A DNA stretch of 11,918 bases, taken from positions 1 through 11,918 of the forward strand of contig ONQH01000029.1 in NCBI GenBank assembly GCA_900319885.1, read 5' to 3'. The translations under genes were made by a program, and so were the position numbers. Numbering within the stretch: position 1 is the first letter of the stretch; each line of letters opens with the position of its first letter. Shown here piece after piece: positions 6,158 to 11,918 of the stretch. Under the pieces are notes generated by a model. That model was not told where the DNA came from. It did no database searches and worked only from the letters and a program-made list of their open reading frames with translations. The stretch comes from Candidatus Avelusimicrobium ruminicola. Lineage in GTDB: Bacteria; Elusimicrobiota; Elusimicrobia; Elusimicrobiales; Elusimicrobiaceae.

Positions 6158-6919
6158 TTACTCCTTTTCTGCCGGCATGATTTCATACGTAAACGTATTT
6201 TTATCAAACAAAATAAGCTCCTTGCAGAAAGATTTCGCATTTTTAAGCATTAAGATTAACTGATCCTTTCCCTTTATTCCTTTTGTGTTTTTTTCTATCA
6301 TCACAAGCCCTAAATAGGATGATAAATACTCAGGTCGGACAACTCGATTAGGGTGATATAAACTTCCAAACGTCACGGGCACATCTTTCGGCATCTGCAC
6401 AAATAGCAACAGTGCCACATTTTGTTCACGCGCTTGAGTCCACAATGCTTCAGCATTTTCCTGCCACTTTGCTAATGTCATATCCTTTACGCACACAACG
6501 GGGTTTGAATTAACTGCCACGCAATTACCTGTTTCCCATGTTAGTGGGTAGAGGGCAAGTTCTTTAAGTGCCACTCGCAAATCATCATAATCCGCTCTAT
6601 TAAGATCATGGGGAAACATCTTACTTTGCAGACAAAGCAACTCTACCGTGTCGGCATCAAAAGACTTTCCGCCCTCTAGCACATGTACAGGCACTCCATT
6701 TTTTATCAGCTGCCATAGCAAATTTCTGCGCCATAACCGCAAAGCTATTTCATCTTTGCTACCAAAGAAACTATAACATTCCCCCGGCATAAAACTTCCC
6801 CAGACCGATGCCAAATTATCATAGGGAATGCGCAACCCAGTAACACAAGGTTTTTCCTCGTGCTGAAGATGGTCCAAAATGGTGGCAAACCGCTTAGCTT
6901 GTTCTTTCATTGTTATCAT
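6158..6919 (-). CDS. DnaB/RecA-fold protein lacking the P-loop, copy 1
   Basis: The 253-residue paralog of the next gene shares the MITM-KE start, a motif IPYxNL at 31-36, PGECYSFFG (45-53), RNLLWQ (65-70), PVHVLEGGK-FD (77-88) and ELLCLQS (93-99). Like its twin it aligns with the DnaB C-terminal RecA fold, but the Walker A place (53-60) reads GSKDEIAL with no GKT/S. The later strand is VALLLFVQMPKDV, again like the DnaB LSQL strand. The two proteins differ most in their middle (about 130-145) and C-terminal parts, which suggests an old duplication and specialisation, perhaps as a heterodimer. It starts 13 bases after the AAA stop codon, with AGGAG overlapping that gap, so it is co-transcribed with the ATPase. 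Catalytic ATP hydrolysis is unlikely; an adaptor or scaffold for the AAA ATPase or DNA is an inference. Confidence 0.6.
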   Translation of the reverse strand: MITMKEQAKRFATILDHLQHEEKPCVTGLRIPYDNLASVWGSFMPGECYSFFGSKDEIALRLWRRNLLWQLIKNGVPVHVLEGGKSFDADTVELLCLQSKMFPHDLNRADYDDLRVALKELALYPLTWETGNCVAVNSNPVVCVKDMTLAKWQENAEALWTQAREQNVALLLFVQMPKDVPVTFGSLYHPNRVVRPEYLSSYLGLVMIEKNTKGIKGKDQLILMLKNAKSFCKELILFDKNTFTYEIMPAEKE

Positions 6920-6932
6920 AATTCTTTCTCCT

Positions 6933-8936
6933 CTAATTTACATGAAAACCGATCCCGTTGCCATGGGTATTGTGTTTAAGCTTCTGCTCAGTTTCCAGCA
7001 TTTCTTTTAGCGCATAAAAATCATGCGCGTGGCCCAATATTTCTGCCTTATTTTTTACAAGGGCAAAGTCTCCGGGTGTTAGTTTATCTAGCCCTATCAC
7101 ATCTTTTTTGTCAATCATTACATGGAAGAAGAACATAAAGGCACATACCACTTGCTGAGGAGTCAAAAAATCATACTTAATTTTAAAACTAAACCGCCGC
7201 AAACTGGCCGGGTCTAGCGTGTCCATGAGGTTGGTGGTGCAAATAAACGGATACGGGTGCGATTCCATCCAGGTCAACATTTCGTTTACACCGGATATTT
7301 CCCACGAGTGAGAAGCCGTGGCACGGTCCCGCAAGAAACTATCGGCCTCATCAAAAATTAAGAGTGATTTGTTCTCTTTGGCCTGCGCAAAGGCCTCGGC
7401 GATATTTTGTTCTGTCCCTCCAACCCATTTGGACAGCAAATCTGATGCCCTACGGTGTAGCACATCTAAGCCCAATTCTTGCGCTAAATACCGTGCATAG
7501 GCCGATTTGCCCGTACCGCTGGCCCCGTATAAGCAAAGCGAGAAATTAAGCCGTCCTAAACGTTTAATCTGCTGAGTAAGCAGGTCTAAATTCATATCCG
7601 CATTGATAAGGGCAGTTTCAAATTCGGCATTCTCCGTATTTTCCTCCGGCTTTTTGTAGCCACCGTTAAGGGCTTGCGTCATAAAAGACAAGTGCTCTTT
7701 AACGGTATTTAAATCTCCTTTAGCCATATGGGCCGCATGCGTGGCGCCTGCAATCATAGATGGCGGCACTTCGTACTTTTTGGCAAGTTTTAATGTATCT
7801 TCCTTGCCACACGCAATTTTGTTCTCTGTTAGATATTTATTCCAAATTTTTTGGCGCACCTCCACGGGCGGCTTATTAAAACACACCGCCAACGTAAAAC
7901 GACGGATAAAAGCCGGGTCCATGCGATGGATTTTATTAGTTGTCCAAATGACTGGAACTTCATTATTTTCCAAAAGGTTATTGATTTCCATTTTACTGGC
8001 ACGTGTTTCCGGACTGGAAAACATATCCTCTCCCTCATCAAACAATAAGCAGGCATCCTTAATATTTTTGAGAGAAAATTGCTTGCGGTAAAATTGCTGT
8101 AAGCGAAAGTTTTTCTCGTCATCTCCATTATTACAAATGCCCACTGTGTATAGATTCAACTTGGCAGATTTGGCTAACATCTTGGCAAAACTGGTTTTAC
8201 CCGTGCCAGGAATACCATAAAGCAAAATATTAAACCCTTTCATGCGCTTGGCACACTTCATAAGGCGCAAAGCGAAATCACTAGCTTCCACATAAGGAAA
8301 GTCCTTGCTAGTTAATTCTTCCCTATTAGATAAAGGAGCCCCGACTAGTGCCTTGGAACGTGCGGTATTGCTTTTGTACGCAGTAGAGATGAATTCTTGT
8401 GCCCAACTTGTTAATTGGAAATCAGAATTAAAACGTCGTTCTTTTATAATGCCTAGGCGTTTTAAAGGCGCATTATCATTTAAAAAGGAATACCCCGTTC
8501 CTACAGGGCAATCGGCTGCTGCTGTTAAGGTATCCTCTCGTTCATAAAGGTCGTGGTTAAATTCTTGTAAACATTTTTTAAAGAATTTATTTGTATATAC
8601 CGCACCCAAAAAGCGGACAATCTTTTCTTCCTGTTCTTTTAACTGTAGGACTTTCGAAAGATAAGAAATATTGCGTTGCGCTTCAGGAATGGGTAGGGTT
8701 GAATAAATCGTTCCATGTTCCGCCAAAGCACTTTCTATCTTTTCACAAAACTCTTGCGTTTCTTTTTTAGTATACCCTCTATCATCTTCTCTGCGAGGAA
8801 GAGAAAAAAGCAGGTCTCCACCATTCATATTGTTAATATCCACAAGGCTTCTTTCATAACGCTCAAGGGTTTTTAAGTAAGGAAGCAATTTGTTTAAGTA
8901 GTAGAATGCCTCATATTGTTCGCGCGTGTATTTCAT
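6933..8936 (-). CDS. Tandem AAA+ ATPase (two complete AAA modules)
   Basis: The 667-residue protein has an N-terminal helical/winged-helix-like region (1-215) followed by two AAA modules. Module 1: Walker A GIPGTGKT (241-248), Walker B LLFDE (297-301), sensor-1 TTN (332-334) and the arginine-finger-type RRF (345-347). Module 2: Walker A GASGTGKS (471-478), a pore loop SKWVGGTEQN (502-511) like that of classical AAA unfoldases, Walker B LLIFDE (525-530), TTN (567-569) and RRF (580-582). Both modules look active. It resembles Ycf46/SpoVK/Vps4-type AAA proteins, so substrate threading or remodelling is expected. AAGGAG (8951-8946) precedes the ATG by 9 bases. It is first in an operon with the two P-loop-less DnaB-like proteins, driven from palindrome B. 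No protease or nuclease domain is fused; clients are probably supplied by neighbours. Confidence 0.88.
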   Translation of the reverse strand: MKYTREQYEAFYYLNKLLPYLKTLERYERSLVDINNMNGGDLLFSLPRREDDRGYTKKETQEFCEKIESALAEHGTIYSTLPIPEAQRNISYLSKVLQLKEQEEKIVRFLGAVYTNKFFKKCLQEFNHDLYEREDTLTAAADCPVGTGYSFLNDNAPLKRLGIIKERRFNSDFQLTSWAQEFISTAYKSNTARSKALVGAPLSNREELTSKDFPYVEASDFALRLMKCAKRMKGFNILLYGIPGTGKTSFAKMLAKSAKLNLYTVGICNNGDDEKNFRLQQFYRKQFSLKNIKDACLLFDEGEDMFSSPETRASKMEINNLLENNEVPVIWTTNKIHRMDPAFIRRFTLAVCFNKPPVEVRQKIWNKYLTENKIACGKEDTLKLAKKYEVPPSMIAGATHAAHMAKGDLNTVKEHLSFMTQALNGGYKKPEENTENAEFETALINADMNLDLLTQQIKRLGRLNFSLCLYGASGTGKSAYARYLAQELGLDVLHRRASDLLSKWVGGTEQNIAEAFAQAKENKSLLIFDEADSFLRDRATASHSWEISGVNEMLTWMESHPYPFICTTNLMDTLDPASLRRFSFKIKYDFLTPQQVVCAFMFFFHVMIDKKDVIGLDKLTPGDFALVKNKAEILGHAHDFYALKEMLETEQKLKHNTHGNGIGFHVN

Positions 8937-8968
8937 GGTTTTGTTCTCCTTTCCGTTAGATTATGTAT

Positions 8969-9003
8969 AGTGTAGAAAAGGTGTGCGACAGCATAGTGTC
9001 GCA
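8969..9003 (-). promoter_or_regulatory. Palindromic operator/promoter B for the AAA operon
   Basis: Perfect arms TGCGACA (8984-8990) and TGTCGCA (8997-9003) flank the spacer GCATAG. On the minus strand, 9 bases beyond the palindrome, lies TACACT (8974-8969), the proposed -10 for the AAA gene at 8936. On the other side the equivalent position (9013-9018) reads TTTTAA, not a -10, and there the HNH gene only ends. Readthrough from the HNH operon, 84 bases upstream on the same strand, remains possible, as no terminator separates them. Confidence 0.75.
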
Positions 9004-9020
9004 GCGTGGGAATTTTAATA

Positions 9021-9818
9021 TTATTTTTGGTTATTTAATTTCTTTTCAACTTTCTCCCAAATAGATTTAAAATCTGTTAAGTATGAAATATCAATTCCTT
9101 CCTTCGCTAATACATTTTGCCAAAATCGGTTAATGCCTTGTGCAATTGGCTTAAAATCCTCGGGGCGAATAAAATCACTCTTGGCATTATTACATACATG
9201 ACAAATCCAAATACAATTCCCTTCGCTATACAAATTCTTCCCTTGGGCAGAATGTTTGCGCTCCAACTCCAGTGTTTTTCCTCTATTTCGCTTATTACCA
9301 CCATTTGTTGCCACTTGCTCCAGGTATTCCCGACATTTCTTCTGCGTAACACCGCAATATTCACACGTCGTTTGATCTTTAGGTATATTGTTGAGATACC
9401 ATTTGATAAATTTTTCTATTCCTAATTCACATGCCTTCTTAAAATCAGACAAGCTATTCAAATCATAGCCGGAATCATTATCTTTGGGCAATTCCTTCGG
9501 CAGTTTTTTAAATATTTCTTTCTGCTCTGCTTCCGTTTTATGCTTAAATGTAATCCATTTAATCGTATTATTAAGTTCACAGGGCCAACCACCAAACCCC
9601 GCACAACGGGGCAAGGTACATAAACTTTCAAGGTGCTTGATATATGGTTCTATTTGTTCATAGAGGCCAAAAGAATCTTCGTATTTTTTCTTAAGTTTAT
9701 CGGCTTTTGTCGTACCGAGAATTTTGTTTTGTTTTTTATCTACCAATTCTTTTTCATACAGAGAAATAGCATCTTTTAACATATTTATAGCATCTTGATT
9801 TTCCGATAATTTACTCAT
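9021..9818 (-). CDS. HNH endonuclease-like protein with two CxxC zinc knuckles
   Basis: The 265-residue protein has a charged helical N-terminal half (1-145) and a C-terminal HNH domain. CEYC (152-155) and CHVC (206-209) form a four-cysteine zinc site. Between and after them lie LELERKHS (183-190, the first HNH His at 189), NLYSEGNCIW (195-204, Asn 201) and CNNAKSDF (209-216), which together match the beta-beta-alpha metal fold of HNH nucleases. DNA cleavage is expected, but the target specificity is unknown; the N-terminal half may recognise the target or a partner. GAGGGA precedes the ATG by 5 bases, and the ATG overlaps the deiminase stop by 8 bases, so the two are translationally coupled. 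It is the third gene of the winged-helix/deiminase/HNH operon. A homing-type nuclease is less likely, given the operon position. Confidence 0.8.
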   Translation of the reverse strand: MSKLSENQDAINMLKDAISLYEKELVDKKQNKILGTTKADKLKKKYEDSFGLYEQIEPYIKHLESLCTLPRCAGFGGWPCELNNTIKWITFKHKTEAEQKEIFKKLPKELPKDNDSGYDLNSLSDFKKACELGIEKFIKWYLNNIPKDQTTCEYCGVTQKKCREYLEQVATNGGNKRNRGKTLELERKHSAQGKNLYSEGNCIWICHVCNNAKSDFIRPEDFKPIAQGINRFWQNVLAKEGIDISYLTDFKSIWEKVEKKLNNQK

Positions 9819-10671
9819 AATATTCCCTCGTTAAACAATGTACGGCACCGCCATACTGCGATATTTGCTCACAATCCACGCACACAAGCGGCTTGTGGGT
9901 GTGCTTTTTCATTATATTAACAATTTCGTCATCTTCGGGCAAATTAAATTGTGGTACAAAAACAGCGCGTGAAGTTTCCAAAAAATTCACGTAAAGGCCT
10001 TTGGCACTCAGCCAGTTATCTTCATCTATCGGGCATAACAAAGGCAACGTCTTAAAATGATGACAACTAGCCAACAAATTGCTAGATTTATCATCAAGCA
10101 ATGTTTCTAAGGCAATATTTTCGTCAAAAATATTTGATGTTCCCTCCATTAGATTATCCCCTAAAAACTGAATATATCCGTCCATATGGCCGATTTTATC
10201 GCCTTTTTGTTGTGGTAGCCAGAATATTTCTTGCACACCCAGTGCGCGTTTTAATTCTTGATTCACGTGTTCTTTTTGTGCTGGGTTTGATTTATGGAAA
10301 ATTGTTTGTTTTTCCAAGCAAAACGCTTGATTTTTGTCAGGGGACAGAACAATATTACCTCCATCTATACGCACGTCACATGGTCTAGCATGAGGGAAAG
10401 CACCTCGTACCTGCTCGCGGATAGCCGCCGTAAATTTAGGTGTGTAATTGGCATAGCGCGGGTCAAAAAAGAGTTGGTATAACTCCCGGGTTTGCACATT
10501 TTGCACAGGCAGAAAATCACGCACCCATATATCGGGCAACTCCAATGCACGAACTTCGTGATATTTTCTCAACTGCGCCACAAAATGCTCGTAAAACTTG
10601 GCATGGCCGGGGTATATCTGCTCCGTGTACCAAGTGGGTTTAGCCACATAAATTACCTCATTGGGGGTCAT
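9811..10671 (-). CDS. Agmatine/peptidyl-arginine deiminase family enzyme
   Basis: I choose the ATG at 10671 (286 residues), which has GGTGG upstream and overlaps the previous gene by 14 bases; an ATG at 10713 would overlap by 56. Family motifs appear in order: LPDIWVRDFLP (45-55, the DxWxRD site), DGGN (103-106, usually EGGN), GHMD (161-164, catalytic His) and GGAVHC (274-279, catalytic Cys279 near the C-terminus, usually GGNIHC). These are the residues needed for guanidine hydrolysis of agmatine or arginine side chains. It is shorter than typical agmatine deiminases (about 340-370), and the motifs are diverged, so the substrate may differ, for example a protein arginine. No signal peptide is seen, so it is cytoplasmic. 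Its position between a winged-helix-like protein and an HNH nuclease argues against simple polyamine metabolism. Confidence 0.8.
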   Translation of the reverse strand: MTPNEVIYVAKPTWYTEQIYPGHAKFYEHFVAQLRKYHEVRALELPDIWVRDFLPVQNVQTRELYQLFFDPRYANYTPKFTAAIREQVRGAFPHARPCDVRIDGGNIVLSPDKNQAFCLEKQTIFHKSNPAQKEHVNQELKRALGVQEIFWLPQQKGDKIGHMDGYIQFLGDNLMEGTSNIFDENIALETLLDDKSSNLLASCHHFKTLPLLCPIDEDNWLSAKGLYVNFLETSRAVFVPQFNLPEDDEIVNIMKKHTHKPLVCVDCEQISQYGGAVHCLTREYYE

Positions 10672-11098
10672 GTATCCACCGCCAAAATACTTCTTTCTTA
10701 TGCTCGGGCGCAATAATCACGCGGTCGTTGGGCCAGTAATACTCCATATCAATTACGGCCACCGCATCTATTACGCTACGCGGCATGAGGTATTCACTCC
10801 CCATTACCCGTACCAGTAAATCCAAATCAACAAGCTCTTGCCACGCTTCCTCATGTTTCAAATATAGCGTTGGCACATTGAGATCCTTTTCCAGCTGTGA
10901 AATGAACAACGGTTGGGGTTTTAACTGGTACACATAGTAATAACTAAACACCAGTTTGGCTACATTGGACAGGGGCGGCAAAAAACTGTCCAGTTCCGCA
11001 AGCACTTTTTTTACCTCCGGTTGTTCCAGCGCCGCAAGACCGTCTTGTTCCACGCCGTCCAAAATAGCGTCGAAATACTTAAACAGACTAAACGTCAT
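10658..11098 (-). CDS. Small winged-helix-like protein of unknown function
   Basis: I choose the ATG at 11098 (146 residues), preceded by GGAG at 6 bases. The upstream ATG at 11125 has no ribosome site and coincides with the transcription start predicted from the -10 at 11137. The core at about 42-110 (helix with VAKLVFSYYYVYQ, then FISQLEKDLNVPTLYL, a helix, and a hydrophobic strand LLVRVMGSEYLM) has the pattern of a winged helix, similar in style to wHTH modules joined to AAA ATPases. It has no enzymatic motif. It could bind DNA or act as an adaptor for the AAA protein. It is first in the operon, its stop overlapping the deiminase start by 14 bases, and is driven from palindrome C divergently from the WYL regulator. 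I do not recognise the family. Confidence 0.75.
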   Translation of the reverse strand: MTFSLFKYFDAILDGVEQDGLAALEQPEVKKVLAELDSFLPPLSNVAKLVFSYYYVYQLKPQPLFISQLEKDLNVPTLYLKHEEAWQELVDLDLLVRVMGSEYLMPRSVIDAVAVIDMEYYWPNDRVIIAPEHKKEVFWRWIHDPQ

Positions 11099-11131
11099 AA
11101 TGAACTCCATTTCCTTATTCGTCATAGAACT

Positions 11132-11181
11132 AGGATAACAAAATCATGCGACAACACCTTGTCGCCCCTATGTGCTATACT
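11132..11181. promoter_or_regulatory. Palindromic operator/promoter C, two-sided (WYL gene and divergent operon)
   Basis: TGCGACA (11147-11153), spacer ACACCT and TGTCGCC (11160-11166). Nine bases to the right is TATACT (11176-11181), preceded by TG as in an extended -10, for the WYL gene at 11199. Nine bases to the left on the minus strand is TATCCT (11137-11132), for the winged-helix/deiminase/HNH operon at 11098. Predicted starts give leaders of about 11 and 27 bases. The site can control both genes at once. Confidence 0.8.
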
Positions 11182-11198
11182 TTTTGTAAGAGGTAACT

Positions 11199-11918
11199 AT
11201 GCAAAAAGAAATGCAAAACAAACTAACACGCCTTTTGTATGAATTGAACGCCCTGGATAAGGGGGCTATCCGCCTAAAAGATATGGCAGAAGAAGTGGGG
11301 GTTGCCGTACGCACCCTCCAACGCGACATGAACGAAATTGAGGATGCCAACTTCCCGCTGTGGAACCCCGAGCCGGGAGTGTATGCGTTTATAGAAGGGT
11401 TTTCCTTGGAGCGCATGCAGTTATCCAGCGCGGAGGCGTCTATCTTGGTGGTGATGAGTGATATTGCCTCATCCTTGGGTGGCAATTTTGGGCAGTCGTT
11501 TGAAGCGCTTAAATTACGTCTGACCGAAGGCACACAAAACAATCCATTTTTTATTAAAATGACGCCAGGTGAGCAATACAAGCAAACACCCATTACACGC
11601 ACGTTGGAAGATTCTATCCGTGCACGCGAGTGGGTGACCGTATGCTACAAAGGCGGCAAACAAGCATGCTATGCGGTACGGCCTTTGAAACTGTTGTGGA
11701 GTGAGGGTTTTTGGTATTTGCTTTCGCTGACGGATGATGACAAACTGTTAAAATTCCGCCTGGAAAAGATTTCCTCCGCCAAAGAAATGGGCAAGTTTTT
11801 TAAGTACGACAAAAATATAGACAAAACTCTCAAAGAAAGCACGAACGTATGGTTTGAAAAAGAACGCCCTTTGGCGGTGCAGTTGGAAGTATCGGCCGAG
11901 TGCGCGCATTTCTTTAAG
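11199..11918 (+). CDS. HTH-WYL transcriptional regulator, C-terminus cut off
   Basis: The frame is open for 240 codons to the window edge. Residues 5-65 form a DeoR/HTH_11-type winged helix with recognition segment RTLQRDMNEIE (38-48). A linker follows, then a WYL domain at about 135-200 with RPLKLLWSEGFWYLLSL (161-177), including the literal Trp-Tyr-Leu at 172-174, and FRLEKI (186-191). The WCX-type C-terminal segment begins near 223 and is incomplete. WYL domains sense ligands such as nucleic acid fragments or nucleotides and control DNA-damage responses (PafBC) and phage-defence operons (CapW, BrxR). AAGAGG (11188-11193) lies 5 bases before the ATG. It is transcribed divergently from the winged-helix/deiminase/HNH operon, with palindrome C between them, so autoregulation and control of the other palindrome-bearing units is the natural inference. 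Activator or repressor cannot be decided. Confidence 0.88.
   Translation, partial: MQKEMQNKLTRLLYELNALDKGAIRLKDMAEEVGVAVRTLQRDMNEIEDANFPLWNPEPGVYAFIEGFSLERMQLSSAEASILVVMSDIASSLGGNFGQSFEALKLRLTEGTQNNPFFIKMTPGEQYKQTPITRTLEDSIRAREWVTVCYKGGKQACYAVRPLKLLWSEGFWYLLSLTDDDKLLKFRLEKISSAKEMGKFFKYDKNIDKTLKESTNVWFEKERPLAVQLEVSAECAHFFK

Noticed and set aside
9021..9818. HNH gene as part of a group I/II intron or homing element
   Set aside because: It is translationally coupled inside an operon with the deiminase gene and does not interrupt any gene; no intron structure is seen.
11168..11602. Minus-strand frame of 144 codons
   Set aside because: Shadow of the HTH-WYL gene, which has clear domain motifs on the plus strand.

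Overview
The window reads as a chromosomal accessory segment of a Gram-negative, probably anaerobic or gut-type bacterium. It has moderate-to-low GC, purine-rich Shine-Dalgarno sites before most genes, a nuclease with a lipoprotein signal, an exported ankyrin protein and a Dps-like ferritin of a type I associate with anaerobes. The mix of ankyrin proteins and a WYL regulator would fit Elusimicrobiota or a similar phylum, but nothing here fixes the taxon. No rRNA, tRNA, CRISPR array, transposase or integrase was seen.

Left part (1-3912): a truncated unknown gene on the minus strand, a staphylococcal-nuclease-like lipoprotein, a 383-base spacer with hairpins and a strong terminator, an exported ten-repeat ankyrin protein, and a minus-strand protein with a uracil-DNA-glycosylase-like fold and a cysteine-rich insert.

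Right part (3913-11918): a Dps-like ferritin, a cytoplasmic ankyrin protein, a minus-strand operon of a tandem AAA+ ATPase followed by two paralogous DnaB/RecA-fold proteins that have lost the P-loop, a second minus-strand operon (winged-helix-like protein, agmatine-deiminase-family enzyme, HNH nuclease), and a divergent HTH-WYL regulator that runs off the window end.

The main observation is that the right part is tied together by a repeated operator. The palindrome GCGACA-N6-TGTCGC occurs three times (cores at 4587-4604, 8985-9002 and 11148-11165), always with a 6-base spacer. A -10-like hexamer of the form TAnnCT sits exactly 10 bases from the core on every side that faces the start of a gene (five sides). 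It is missing on the only side that faces a gene's 3' end. The palindrome takes the place of the -35 element. One copy lies between the WYL gene and the divergent winged-helix/deiminase/HNH operon, so the WYL protein is the obvious candidate regulator. The proposed regulon is: WYL regulator, winged-helix protein, deiminase, HNH nuclease, tandem AAA+ ATPase, two P-loop-less DnaB-like proteins, an ankyrin protein and possibly the Dps-like ferritin. I do not recognise this combination as a named system. WYL proteins such as CapW and BrxR control phage-defence operons through palindromic operators, so a stress-induced or anti-phage module is a reasonable but unproven reading.
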